Positions 19,026-28,344 of a stretch of 64,000 nt of DNA are shown here, in pieces. Position numbers and translations under genes: made by a program. Source of the DNA: Flavobacterium frigidimaris (GTDB lineage: Bacteria; Bacteroidota; Bacteroidia; Flavobacteriales; Flavobacteriaceae); assembly GCA_900129595.1 (NCBI GenBank), contig FQWG01000013.1, forward strand, positions 1-64,000. Reading direction: 5' to 3'. A model generated the notes under the pieces. It was not told where the DNA came from. It searched no databases and worked only from the letters and a program-made list of their open reading frames with translations. Each line of letters starts with the position of its first letter. Positions within the stretch are counted from its first letter, which is position 1.

Positions 19026-20258
19026 TTAGTTATTAATAAGAGGGAATAACATCTTTTCTTTGATGACACAACATGCACCGATAACGCCCGCACGACGGCC
19101 TAAAGCAGACTTTTTAAGTTTCATATCACGGTTGACTAAGCCCAGTGAATATTTTTTTAATGCAGATTGAATAGGTAACAGGGCATAGTCGCCTAATTGT
19201 GCGAAATCTCCACCAATTACCAGTAAGTCAGGGTTGAAGATGTTGAGTAAAATAGATAAATAACGTCCCATTTTTTCGCTTTGCTGCGTCACTAAATCGA
19301 CACAAAGAGTGTCTTCAAGATTTACAGCTCCGGCAATAATAGCATTGTGCTGTAGTGTAGAAGAATTTTCGTCAAGGGTAACTTTAGATTGTTTTCCTTC
19401 TTTGATGGCGTCTTTGAACTGGTTGATGAGCGACCAGCCTGAAATTTCGGTTTCAAGACAACCCAGTTTTCCGCATTGGCACATGATTTCATTATTGAAA
19501 ATGGTACTGTGACCAAATTCTCCTGAATATCCTGATTTTCCGTAGTATAACTTACCGTCCGTAATCATCCCGATAGCGACTCCCCAGCTGTAATTGACAA
19601 AGATTATGTTTTGTTCGTCATCTACCACACCTTCGCAATATTCGCCAAAAGCCATGGCACGGGTATCATTTTCTAAGTGAACAGGAAGATCTAATTGTTC
19701 TGAGATGATTTCGTTTAAAGGTCGGTTTTCGCTAAAGAAGTAGTTATAGCTAAAACCTTCCATAGAATTTATGCGTCCTGAAAAGTTGATACAAACCCCC
19801 ACAATCAGTTTTTTATCGACAGAACTGTCCTCGATAAAAGAATTGATGAGGCCGCAAAATTTCAATAATGATTTTTGGGTGTTTTCTAAAATGAAAGAAG
19901 TGCCAAGTTCTACACTAACCAATTCATTTTTGATATTCTGAAGTCCAATAGACATGCTGCTGATTCCCACCTCAACACCCAGGAAATAAGCACAAGTAGG
20001 GTTGATACTGTATAAAGAAGGTCTTCGTCCGCCGCTATTGGTAATTTTTCCCATGTCGACCACATAACCTTCTGTCAGTAATTCATTGACAGCTTTGGTT
20101 ACCGTTGGGACACTTGACTGTAATTCAGTACTTAATTCGGCAATAGTAGCATTACCTCCTGATAACAAACGTTTGGTTATTGATTGTCTTAGCATATGCC
20201 ATTTCTGGCCTGAAAGACTTTTATCTTTACTATTGTCTAATAAATCTTTTAAACTCAT
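19026..20258 (-). CDS. ROK-family transcriptional regulator (NagC/Mlc-like)
   Basis: A 410-residue protein. Residues 15-85 form a winged helix (ATIAELSTELQSSVPTVTKAVNELLTEGYV), followed by a ROK sugar-binding fold. The zinc site CQCGKLGCLE and the sugar-binding ENDTRA are present, but the ATP-binding DxGGT loop is replaced by VEVGISS, so it is a sensor repressor and probably not a kinase. It lies directly upstream of susC in the same direction and likely senses an amino sugar (ManNAc, GlcNAc or a phosphate form) to control the nan operon. The inducer cannot be read from sequence. Confidence 0.88.
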   Translation of the reverse strand: MSLKDLLDNSKDKSLSGQKWHMLRQSITKRLLSGGNATIAELSTELQSSVPTVTKAVNELLTEGYVVDMGKITNSGGRRPSLYSINPTCAYFLGVEVGISSMSIGLQNIKNELVSVELGTSFILENTQKSLLKFCGLINSFIEDSSVDKKLIVGVCINFSGRINSMEGFSYNYFFSENRPLNEIISEQLDLPVHLENDTRAMAFGEYCEGVVDDEQNIIFVNYSWGVAIGMITDGKLYYGKSGYSGEFGHSTIFNNEIMCQCGKLGCLETEISGWSLINQFKDAIKEGKQSKVTLDENSSTLQHNAIIAGAVNLEDTLCVDLVTQQSEKMGRYLSILLNIFNPDLLVIGGDFAQLGDYALLPIQSALKKYSLGLVNRDMKLKKSALGRRAGVIGACCVIKEKMLFPLINN

Positions 20259-20283
20259 CGTTTCTTTAATTACGTGTCTCTTA

Positions 20284-20291
20284 CAAACTTA
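20284..20291 (-). promoter_or_regulatory. -7 promoter box of the ROK regulator gene
   Basis: On the minus strand TAAGTTTG, an exact TAnnTTTG match, 26 bases before the ATG. This implies a short leader. The -33 element is not clear. The rest of 20292-20628 is AT-rich with no gene seen. Confidence 0.5.
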
Positions 20292-20628
20292 CTATATTTT
20301 TTAAATAATTATAAGAATTGAGTTTAATTATTAAAATATTTTTTTAACGATGAATACATTTTTAAATGCAGTCTTTAAAATTTAAAAAATGAAGAGATCA
20401 TTTTTATTGAAAATCTTCTTAATCTATGACTTTTTGTCTTCGTTCCGATTTTATAAACTAAAGTGGTTGTAAAAGAGTCTTTACATTAACCTAAACAGAC
20501 TACGCCCACTTATAAATGACTTTGGTTAAGTAATAAATACCCCTTATCACACTAATCTGCTTCATAACATCTAAGAGACGAAATGTTAATACAATGTTTT
20601 ATAAACAAGCTGTTTTATTAATGTAAAC

Positions 20629-20678
20629 GTAACCTTGCTGACCTACCCTCATTTCTAATTTTGGAGACATATTATAAA
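20629..20678 (+). promoter_or_regulatory. Three-block promoter/operator of the ECF sigma gene
   Basis: GTAACCTT (20629), CCTACC (20642) and GAGACATA (20664) occur at offsets 0, 13 and 35, exactly as upstream of the anti-sigma gene at 21400. Such conservation between two sites 770 bases apart points to recognition by the locus sigma factor itself. A TAATTTTG housekeeping-type box (20656-20663) overlaps this copy only. Confidence 0.65.
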
Positions 20679-20695
20679 CAACACAATTGTATTAT

Positions 20696-20803
20696 ATGTC
20701 ATTTTTTAAATTAAGAATACACCGCAAAAAAATAATCAAAACTGGTGTTTTAGCCAGCACCGTTCATTCGCCAAATAACCCAAAAGTGATGCGTTATGTA
20801 TAA
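20696..20803 (+). CDS. Possible 35-residue leader ORF overlapping the sigma gene start
   Basis: An ATG at 20696 opens a 35-codon frame rich in basic residues that ends TAA at 20801-20803, overlapping the first eight bases of the sigma coding region in another frame. It could couple translation to sigma synthesis. There is no homology evidence, and chance is a fair alternative for so short a frame. Confidence 0.25.
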   Translation: MSFFKLRIHRKKIIKTGVLASTVHSPNNPKVMRYV

Positions 20804-21353
20804 AGGGTTTACAGATGAGCAGCTTGTTGAATTACTCAAAAAAGGAAAAGACAAAGCATTTGATGAATTGTATTTTCGGTATCGTGATGCATTGGTTCGC
20901 TTTGTTTATATGCGAATGAAATCGGTTCCGGTTGCTGAAGAAATTGTTCAGGAAGTTTTTACTACTATTTGGGAACGTCGGAAGATCCTGGTGATTCAAA
21001 AAAAATTCTCGGCTTATATCTACACTTCAGTTCGGTATGTGACTTTAGATTATATCAAATCGCACACCATTACCGACCAATATATAAAAGAGGTTACCGA
21101 CAGAAATACGAATGATTACAATAGTACCAATGCCACCGAAGATGCTATCTACTACGAAGAACTTCAGGAAGCAGTCGACAAAGCCGCTTTATTATTGCCT
21201 AAAAAATGCAAAGAAGTTTTTATTCTAAGCCGCATCAAACATTACACCAACAAAGAGATCGCCGAAGAACTGAATGTATCGCACGAAACCGTAAAGTATC
21301 ATATTGCCTACGCGCTAAAATTTATGCGAAACTATTTGGGCGAATTCAATTGA
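20796..21353 (+). CDS. ECF RNA polymerase sigma factor (FecI-like)
   Basis: A 185-residue sigma-70 family ECF factor. Region 2 spans about 20-90 (FDELYFRYRDALVRFVY, then AEEIVQEVFTTIWERR); region 4 spans about 130-180 (LLPKKCKEVFILSRIKHYTNKEIAEELNVSHETVKYHIAYALK) with the helix-turn-helix. It heads the operon-like series sigma, FecR, STN-SusC, SusD, phosphatase. Known trans-envelope systems work by the SusC STN domain binding FecR, which frees the sigma factor to transcribe the locus. Its own upstream block matches that of fecR, suggesting self-activation. Confidence 0.93.
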   Translation: MYKGFTDEQLVELLKKGKDKAFDELYFRYRDALVRFVYMRMKSVPVAEEIVQEVFTTIWERRKILVIQKKFSAYIYTSVRYVTLDYIKSHTITDQYIKEVTDRNTNDYNSTNATEDAIYYEELQEAVDKAALLLPKKCKEVFILSRIKHYTNKEIAEELNVSHETVKYHIAYALKFMRNYLGEFN

Positions 21354-21399
21354 TATTATTTGCTGAAAATTAAGAGTGAACGTTTTTCTTAACAAAAGC

Positions 21400-21449
21400 G
21401 TAACCTTAGGCGCCTACCTAAAACTACTATTCCCGAGACATACTATTAA
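21400..21449 (+). promoter_or_regulatory. Three-block promoter/operator upstream of fecR
   Basis: GTAACCTT (21400), CCTACC (21413) and GAGACATA (21435) have the same spacing as the copy at 20629. CTATTAAA follows GAGACATA here and TTATAAA in the first copy. It lies 20-70 bases before the anti-sigma start, so fecR has its own promoter and is not only read through from the sigma gene. Confidence 0.65.
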
Positions 21450-21467
21450 AGAGATAAACAAATTATA

Positions 21468-22388
21468 ATGCCTGAAAATTTACATCAAGATATACAATTT
21501 TTTTTAGAAGGAAAGCCTTCTTTAAAAGGAGAAGAATTATGGAATAACTGGTACGATCACCCTGAAGAAATTCTGGATGCTGCCATACTAATACAATCTG
21601 ATCGTTCGAAACTAAAAAAAGAAATCAGACAGATTAAGAAAACGAACAAGGTTATTTTTCTTCATAGCAGAAAATGGGTTATGGCAGCTTCACTACTCTT
21701 TTTAATGGGATTGTCCTGTTTCTTTTATCTGTCATTTGTAAAAACAATTTCGAAAGAATATACAACCAAATCAGGAGAACGCGCCCTGATAACGTTGAGC
21801 GACGGAACCCGGATTTGGCTCAATGCCGGAAGTCATTTAAAATACCCAATGGAGTTTAAATGCCGAACACGCGAAGTATATCTCACCGGAGAAGCTTTTT
21901 TTGATGTTGCCAAAGACAAAGAACATCCCTTTATCATTCATACCGATAAAATGGATACCAAAGTACTAGGAACCAGTTTTAATGTTCAGGCGTATCCGGA
22001 TCATGCCACACAAGAAGTTTCGGTTTTAACCGGAAGAGTCAATGTAAAATCGACTGTAAGCGAAGAAAATGTCTATGTAACTCCGGGACAAAAAGTAGTT
22101 TTTAAATCTAAAAATAATAAACTGCAAGCCTTTACAGATATTCCGGTGAACTCTATTTCGTTATGGCGAAAAAACATCATCGTTTTTGAAGACGCTCCTT
22201 TGCCGGAAGTTATTGCCACAATCAATCGCAATTATAATGTGGCGATCCAGATTGAAAACAAGAACCTCAACAATCTAAAAATTAGTGCCTATTTCAAAGA
22301 ACTTCCTGTTAACCAGGTCGTGGCTTTGGTATGCAATATTATCAATGCCAATTATAAAATTGAAGCAGGAACTTATATCATACAATAA
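21468..22388 (+). CDS. FecR-family anti-sigma factor
   Basis: A 306-residue inner-membrane regulator. The cytoplasmic N-terminus (1-65) would hold the sigma factor; one membrane helix follows (VMAASLLFLMGLSCFFYLSFV, about 69-89). The periplasmic FecR domain (about 100-200) shows YTTKSGERALITLSDGTRIWLNAGS and VYLTGEAFFDVAKD, and a DUF4974-type C-terminal domain (about 235-306) has FEDAPLPEVIATINRNYNV. The C-terminal domain is the one expected to meet the STN domain of the SusC partner at 22778. Length and layout are standard. Confidence 0.93.
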   Translation: MPENLHQDIQFFLEGKPSLKGEELWNNWYDHPEEILDAAILIQSDRSKLKKEIRQIKKTNKVIFLHSRKWVMAASLLFLMGLSCFFYLSFVKTISKEYTTKSGERALITLSDGTRIWLNAGSHLKYPMEFKCRTREVYLTGEAFFDVAKDKEHPFIIHTDKMDTKVLGTSFNVQAYPDHATQEVSVLTGRVNVKSTVSEENVYVTPGQKVVFKSKNNKLQAFTDIPVNSISLWRKNIIVFEDAPLPEVIATINRNYNVAIQIENKNLNNLKISAYFKELPVNQVVALVCNIINANYKIEAGTYIIQ

Positions 22389-22529
22389 GATGAATGTCAG
22401 AAATCTTTAACACAGAAGAAAAGAATTAAAAATTGAGAATTAAAAATTAAAAATCTGCGTGATCTGCTAGCAAAAAAAAGGAAACACAAATTGCACGAAT
22501 TACCACGAATTAAATCATAATAATCTTTA

Positions 22530-22551
22530 ATCCCGATAGCTATTGGGAGTG
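22530..22551. repeat. Short CACTCCC repeat, inverted copy
   Basis: ATCCCGATAGCTATTGGGAGTG, the reverse complement of the copies at 7577 and 11373. Confidence 0.8.
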
Positions 22552-22559
22552 GCAAAAAA

Positions 22560-22697
22560 ATTAAACATATAGAAATATAGACTTAAAATTAAGAATTAAG
22601 ATGCTTTTAGAAAATCATGATTTTTTCACATAGCTAATGTGATTTATTCCAAGTGAAATGTCTTTTCTAGACTTTGCAACCTATGTTTCTATCAGTT
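22560..22697. repeat. Intergenic palindromic repeat, family A copy 4
   Basis: Degenerate ends TTAAACATATAGAAATATAG and CTATGTTTCTATCAGTT, with an inner CACATAGCTAATGTG. It occupies most of the fecR-susC gap, so the promoter of the susC gene, if any, would be at 22698-22777, where none was recognised. Confidence 0.7.
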
Positions 22698-22777
22698 AAA
22701 AAAAATAAATAAAAACGAATCAATCATCTACGTAGAAACCAAGCAATAATCCAAACACAAATTAAAATTCCAAAAAC

Positions 22778-25700
22778 ATGAATCAAAAACAAATGCGGTA
22801 TGTCGTAAACTGTCAAAGCATTAAAAAATCGGTACGGACTAAAGCACTGCTTTTTGCTGCTTTATTTTTTATCGGATCAACAATGAATGCTACCACCGTT
22901 AAAATCGGTAAGAGAGTAACTTTAAAAGTAGAGAACGAAAGTATAAAGAATGTTTTTCAGAAAATCGAAAAACAGGCAGATGTACATTTTATGTACGAAA
23001 CCAATCAGGTCAATACCAATCAGAAGATTAGTTTAAAACTGAACAACGTAACCTTAGAACAGGCATTAGATAAAATATGCAGCAATTTTTTCCTGAAATA
23101 CGAAATTGTAAGCAACAATATTGTCATCAAAAAGAATCAAAAACTGGCAGATGCGGGACAGGGAAAAATAAGTATTTCAGGAACTGTTTTTGGAGGCGAT
23201 GACGGAATGCCGTTGCCGGGTGTTGGAATCAAAGACAAAGATTCTGATGCAGCCGCCACCACAGATTTTGACGGAACATTTAAGATGGAAATCAATTCAG
23301 CTCAGGCAGTACTTGTTTTTTCATACGTAGGATATGTTACTCAGGAAGTAAAAGTAAATCAGTCAACTAAAAACATAAGTGTCAAATTATTAGCCGACAT
23401 GAAACAACTACAGGAAGTGGTAGTTATGGGATACGGTTCTGTAAAAAAGAATGAAGTTTTGGGAGCTGTTGGAAGTGTTTCTATGAAAGAAACGTCAAGC
23501 AGAACCTACAACAGTGCAGCTGAATTATTGCAAGGAACTGTGGCGGGTGTTACCGTAATTAATAATGGTGGAGATCCTACGGCAGAACCAACCATCAACA
23601 TTCGTGGTATTGGTTCTTTGAACGCTGAAACGCCTTTGATCGTTTTAGACGGAATTATCTACAGCGGATCCCTGAATACATTAAACCCTAATGATATTGC
23701 TTCGATTAGTGTGTTAAAAGATGCGGCTTCTGCAGCAATTTATGGGGCAAGGGCTTCCGGAGGTGTAATTTTAATTACCTCTAAAAAAGGAACTTCGGAT
23801 CATATCAATGTCAATGTAAATTATCAGGGAGGTTTTCAGAGTGTGGCTAAAAAACTGGGCGTTCTTAATGCGGCCGAATATGCTGATGCTATGAATACGG
23901 CGAGAGATAATGCCGGTATGCCTAGAATTCCTGCTTTTGATCCTGCCTTTGAACCATCAGCAAGAACAACAAAAACGAACTGGATGGATGAAATTTTCCG
24001 TACAGGCGAAATACAGGATTTATCTATTTCGGTAAACGGAAAAACCGAAAAATCGAATTTCTTTTTGTCAGGAAGTTATAGAAAAAACGAGGGTATTTTA
24101 TTGAATACTTTCGGGACGCGATATACAGCAAGAGCCAACTCTTCTTTTAAACTGGCGCCAAACTTTACTGTAGGAGAAAATATGTCGTATTCCTTAACAG
24201 ATGGTCAGGCGGCAAATACAAATAGTGGTTATACGGGTGCGATTTTAGCGGCAATTTTTTATCCGCCAAATGCAACTATTTACAGAGAAGACGGTTCAGG
24301 ACAATTTGGTGGAGTTCCTGAAAAATATATTGGTTCTTACGGAGACGTAATTAATCCTGTAGCTTATCTAAAAAGACTGGACAACAGAAATCCTGTTTCG
24401 ACTATTTTAATTAATCCATATGCCGAGTGGGAAATTATTTCAGGATTAAAACTAAAATCAAACTGGGGTTATACCAGAATTCAAAACAATGCGACTGATT
24501 TTGCGGTTAAAATTACAGAACCGGGTAAAGTATTCGATTTTAACAGATTGACCTTAACCAACTCAACAACAACAGATTTGTTAAGCGAGCAGACACTGTC
24601 TTACGAAAAATCATTAGGAAAACACAATTTCAAAGCTCTGGCCGGATATACGTACCAACAAATCAAGAAAGATTTTTATACCATACAAGGAACAGGTTTT
24701 GATAGCGAAGATCCATCACAGCGTTATTTGCTAAATGCAAAATTGGTACAGCAAATTACTGCTGGATTGTCTGAAGAAATTATTTCTTCTTATGTTGGAA
24801 GGCTGAATTATGACTTTAATCAAAAGTATTTAATTTCAGGAATTGTTCGTCGTGACGGAACGTCAAAATTGACATCTGCAAACCGTTGGAAAGTATATCC
24901 GTCTGTTTCTGCAGGTTGGTTGATTTCTGAAGAAGGATTCATGAAAGGCATTAATCCGATAATCAGTACATTAAAATTACGTGGAAGCTGGGGACAAATA
25001 GGGAATTTAGGAAACTTAGGACCGTACCAGTTTAGTGTACCATTGACTCAAACCCAAGGCCTGATCGGGTCAACTCCGGTAATCAATTACGGATACGCAG
25101 AAAGCGAATTATCGAACCCTAATTTAAGATGGGAAAGCTCTGAACAAACCAACGTTGGATTAGATTTTACCATGTTCAATAATGCTTTGTCAGGATCTCT
25201 TGATGCTTATGTAAAAACAAACAAAGACATGTTGGTTCGTGATCAGCTGCCGGGTGTTTCGGGAACTCCGTTAGGTAGAATTGTAAACTCAGGAAATGTT
25301 GAAAACAAAGGAATCGAAGCAAGTTTAACCTACCAAAAAACACGTGGCGATTTTAAGTTTGATGTAACAGCGAACGCCGCCTTTTTGAGCAATAAAATTG
25401 TTTCGATCAAAGACGATTTAACCTCACTTGAACCGTTGAATTTAAGCCGAGTTCGCAGTTTGCCCTTAGCGAATATTTATCAGGTAGGAAGTCCGGTTGG
25501 TGCTTTTTACGGTTATTCTACAGACGGATTGTTCCAAAGTAATGCTGAGGCAAAAGCCTATGTAAATACAAAAGGCGAAGTGTATCAGCCCAATGCTGTT
25601 GCGGGAGATATCAAGTTTAAAGATGTAAACGGAGACGGTGTAATCAACAACAGCGACAGAGTAGTATTGGGAAGCCCTTTTCCTAAAACCACTTTTAGTT

Positions 25701-26167
25701 TGAATATGAACTTTAGGTACAAAGGTTTTGATATGAATGTATTTTTTAGCGGAGCAGCAGGGAATAGCGTTTTTAATGCGGTAAAACACACTGGTTTAAA
25801 CGGTTCTTTCCCAGGATATAATTTATTGGCAGAATCTAAAAATGCATGGTCACCAACCAATACCAACACCAATATTCCGGTACTTTCATCAACAGATAAC
25901 AACAATAATTTCGGGCGAATCTCTGATTTTTATATCGAAGATGCTTCTTTCGTAAGACTAAGAAATCTTTCTATAGGTTATACCGTAAAAGACCAATGGC
26001 TAAAAGGAAAAGCGAAATTAAGATTCTTTATTTCAGCACAAAACCTTTTTACAATCACGAATTATTCAGGAATGGACCCTGAAGTTGGATTGAACAACTT
26101 TGGTATGGACTTAGGAAAATATCCACTTTCCCGTATTTATATGACGGGTGTAAGTGCAACTTTTTAA
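22778..26167 (+). CDS. SusC/RagA TonB-linked transporter with STN signalling domain
   Basis: A 1129-residue outer-membrane transporter. After the signal peptide (about 20-38) comes an STN domain (about 45-120; VTLKVENESIKNVFQKIEKQ and VTLEQALDKIC). Next is a carboxypeptidase-like domain (ISGTVFGGDDGMPLPGVGIK), then the plug (EVVVMGYGSVKKNEVLGAVGSV, LIVLDGII, GARASGGVILITS) and the barrel, which ends YMTGVSATF. The STN domain is the part that contacts FecR, so this protein both imports the substrate and reports its presence to the sigma factor. It is followed after 21 bases by susD. The substrate is unknown; the downstream phosphatase suggests a phosphoester. Confidence 0.94.
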   Translation: MNQKQMRYVVNCQSIKKSVRTKALLFAALFFIGSTMNATTVKIGKRVTLKVENESIKNVFQKIEKQADVHFMYETNQVNTNQKISLKLNNVTLEQALDKICSNFFLKYEIVSNNIVIKKNQKLADAGQGKISISGTVFGGDDGMPLPGVGIKDKDSDAAATTDFDGTFKMEINSAQAVLVFSYVGYVTQEVKVNQSTKNISVKLLADMKQLQEVVVMGYGSVKKNEVLGAVGSVSMKETSSRTYNSAAELLQGTVAGVTVINNGGDPTAEPTINIRGIGSLNAETPLIVLDGIIYSGSLNTLNPNDIASISVLKDAASAAIYGARASGGVILITSKKGTSDHINVNVNYQGGFQSVAKKLGVLNAAEYADAMNTARDNAGMPRIPAFDPAFEPSARTTKTNWMDEIFRTGEIQDLSISVNGKTEKSNFFLSGSYRKNEGILLNTFGTRYTARANSSFKLAPNFTVGENMSYSLTDGQAANTNSGYTGAILAAIFYPPNATIYREDGSGQFGGVPEKYIGSYGDVINPVAYLKRLDNRNPVSTILINPYAEWEIISGLKLKSNWGYTRIQNNATDFAVKITEPGKVFDFNRLTLTNSTTTDLLSEQTLSYEKSLGKHNFKALAGYTYQQIKKDFYTIQGTGFDSEDPSQRYLLNAKLVQQITAGLSEEIISSYVGRLNYDFNQKYLISGIVRRDGTSKLTSANRWKVYPSVSAGWLISEEGFMKGINPIISTLKLRGSWGQIGNLGNLGPYQFSVPLTQTQGLIGSTPVINYGYAESELSNPNLRWESSEQTNVGLDFTMFNNALSGSLDAYVKTNKDMLVRDQLPGVSGTPLGRIVNSGNVENKGIEASLTYQKTRGDFKFDVTANAAFLSNKIVSIKDDLTSLEPLNLSRVRSLPLANIYQVGSPVGAFYGYSTDGLFQSNAEAKAYVNTKGEVYQPNAVAGDIKFKDVNGDGVINNSDRVVLGSPFPKTTFSLNMNFRYKGFDMNVFFSGAAGNSVFNAVKHTGLNGSFPGYNLLAESKNAWSPTNTNTNIPVLSSTDNNNNFGRISDFYIEDASFVRLRNLSIGYTVKDQWLKGKAKLRFFISAQNLFTITNYSGMDPEVGLNNFGMDLGKYPLSRIYMTGVSATF

Positions 26168-26188
26168 AAAAAACATAAAACAAATAAA

Positions 26189-27724
26189 ATGAAAAATTTA
26201 AGTCTTTTAATATTGAGTTTTGTGCTTTTATTGAGCGCGACAGCTTGCGAAAGCGAACTTGATCTGGTTCCGCAAGGAGCTCCGTCAAGCGGAAATTTCT
26301 GGAAAACCCCTGCCGATGCAAAAGCAGGAGTAAACGCGATTTATGCTTTGTATTCTGATGATAATATGTACGGTCGCGGATTTTTCTGGCTGAACAATGC
26401 AAGTGATGATATCGGGACAAAACCGAGACAAAATGCAGAACGTATCAAGAATTTTATTGTTGATGGTGCAGAATCTGATACCAAAGACATCTGGAGAATT
26501 CACTACGAAATCATGAAACGCTGCAACGATGTGATTCGTAATATTCCGAAGATTAATTTAGACGAGAAAACAAAAAATACGATGTTGGGAGAAGCCTATT
26601 TCAATCATGCCGTAATGCATTTAGAATTGGCGTATCACTATGGAGACGATCGCGCAGGAATCCCGATTCAGGATCGCGAAAACCCTACGAATATTTATGT
26701 GCCAAGAGCAAAAAACGTGGCTGAAAACTATTCCTATATCGCAGCAGATTTAATAAAAGCAGCAGATTTATTGCCTTATTTTAATGAGTTGACTTCAGAT
26801 AATTACGGTCGCGCACATAAAACAGCGGCCTGGGGATATTTGGTGCGTACGTATTTGTATGCCAAAGACTGGGACAATGCTATTAAGTATGCCAATATGA
26901 TCGTAAACAGCGGAAAACACAAATTGCTGGACAATTTTGAAGATGTATTTAAAATCAAAAACAACTGGTCTTCAGAATATATTTGGTCTGTAACTTCAAG
27001 TGCCGAAAATACTTCTTTGGGTTCTATTTTCCCGGGAGTTTGTCTGGAGGATAAAGGTTGGGGAGCGTACAACGGTTGGGGGAATTTTTATCCTACCAAA
27101 GAATTGTTTGATACCTATGATCCAACAGATAAAAGACGCAGCGCGACTATTTTGCAAAAAGGAGACAAGTTTCTGTATTTTGGTGAACTGGTAACTTTTA
27201 ATGAAGGTAAATACATTGTAAGTTCCAGTAACAGAACCGGATATCAGTTCAATAAATATATGGAACCGTTTGGTTATCCTAAAACAAATTCTGGCGGAAT
27301 CGACATTCGTTATGTAAATGCCAATGGAGACAAACCTTCGACAGCTTTAAACGTGCCGCTTTTGCGTTATGCCGATGTGATTTTGATGTTAGCGGAAGCC
27401 AAATTAATGAAAGGCTTGAATGCGGATACAGAAATCAATATGATTCGTCACCGTGCGGGTCTTGGAGATCTTGCCGGAGCAACAATGACCGATTTAAAAA
27501 GAGAAAGACGCTGCGAATTGGCCGGAGAATGGACAGACCGTCATTTTGATTTAGTGCGTTGGGGCGATGCTCAAGCAACATATGCAAAACCTTTACACCA
27601 TTATAACGGAACCGTGATTTATCCGGCCCGTAATTTCAACCCTGCCATTCACCATGTTTGGCCAATACCACCGGATGAAATCGCAGTGAGCAAAGGAGCG
27701 CTTACGCAAAATAAAGGCTGGTAA
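26189..27724 (+). CDS. SusD/RagB-family lipoprotein
   Basis: A 511-residue outer-membrane lipoprotein whose signal ends LLSATAC (Cys20) followed by ESELD. It shows the family opening GNFWKTPADAKAGVNAIYALY, TPR-like helices at about 110-190, and the late RRCELAGEWTDRHFDLVRWGD signature. It partners with the SusC at 22778-26167. The binding surface cannot be predicted here. A stem-loop with U-run at 27821-27867 probably ends the main transcript. Confidence 0.92.
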   Translation: MKNLSLLILSFVLLLSATACESELDLVPQGAPSSGNFWKTPADAKAGVNAIYALYSDDNMYGRGFFWLNNASDDIGTKPRQNAERIKNFIVDGAESDTKDIWRIHYEIMKRCNDVIRNIPKINLDEKTKNTMLGEAYFNHAVMHLELAYHYGDDRAGIPIQDRENPTNIYVPRAKNVAENYSYIAADLIKAADLLPYFNELTSDNYGRAHKTAAWGYLVRTYLYAKDWDNAIKYANMIVNSGKHKLLDNFEDVFKIKNNWSSEYIWSVTSSAENTSLGSIFPGVCLEDKGWGAYNGWGNFYPTKELFDTYDPTDKRRSATILQKGDKFLYFGELVTFNEGKYIVSSSNRTGYQFNKYMEPFGYPKTNSGGIDIRYVNANGDKPSTALNVPLLRYADVILMLAEAKLMKGLNADTEINMIRHRAGLGDLAGATMTDLKRERRCELAGEWTDRHFDLVRWGDAQATYAKPLHHYNGTVIYPARNFNPAIHHVWPIPPDEIAVSKGALTQNKGW

Positions 27725-27820
27725 TGTGTAGTTTCAGTTTGTTTGTTTAGTTTTTTCTACACTGCAAGCTTGTCGGAGCTTGCAGTTGTAAGAAAAAAAC
27801 AAATGAATTTTTAGATATAA

Positions 27821-27867
27821 AAACAAGCCAGTCTTTTTTAGGAAAAGGCTGGTTTGTTTGATTTTTT
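27821..27867 (+). terminator. Intrinsic terminator after susD
   Basis: AAACAAGCCAGTC pairs with GGCTGGTTTGTTT (two G-U pairs) and is followed by GATTTTTT. A further hairpin, ACTGCAAGCT/AGCTTGCAGT, precedes it at 27761-27786. Confidence 0.65.
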
Positions 27868-27869
27868 GC

Positions 27870-28280
27870 CACTCCCTATAGTTATCGTGATAAAAGATTA
27901 AAAATGATTTTAATTGTGAGGTTTTAATAAAAAAAAGTCCCGGCGGGACGTCATATTTACAGGAATTTAATTGGATAAAAAGAATCAGAACCCCATCGGG
28001 GTGACATATATATCGCTCCTCAGGGGCTTTGAAGGGGGATTCAATAATTGCTATAAATATTACGCTCCGATAGAGCTTTAAAAATTAAATAATATAAAAA
28101 GAGAAAAAACTTTGCGCCTTTGCGCGATTAAAACTCACAAAGATTAGCAATTCTAATTGTCGAGTTCCTTGCGAAAATTTCCCGTTCCTCGAAATGACAA
28201 ACTAAACAAGCTATGTGCATTGAAACAAGTGAAACGCCTTTTTTTACACGCCCCAAAAAACTATGTTCCTATGTTTTTTA
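27870..28280. repeat. Cluster of short palindromes and a half family-A repeat
   Basis: In order: a degenerate CACTCCC repeat (27870-27891); GTCCCGGCGGGAC (27937-27949); ACCCCATCGGGGT (27990-28002); GCTCCTCAGGGGC (28015-28027); GCTCCGATAGAGC (28064-28076); and a half family-A repeat (28206-28280, GCTATGTGC ... CTATGTTCCTATG). This gap of 620 bases has no gene. The sequence looks like accumulated mobile palindromes. Confidence 0.65.
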
Positions 28281-28344
28281 ATTAACCTCAACCAGAATAA
28301 AAAATCAAAAAAAACTTTAAAAAATAATAAACACAATTTTTCCA

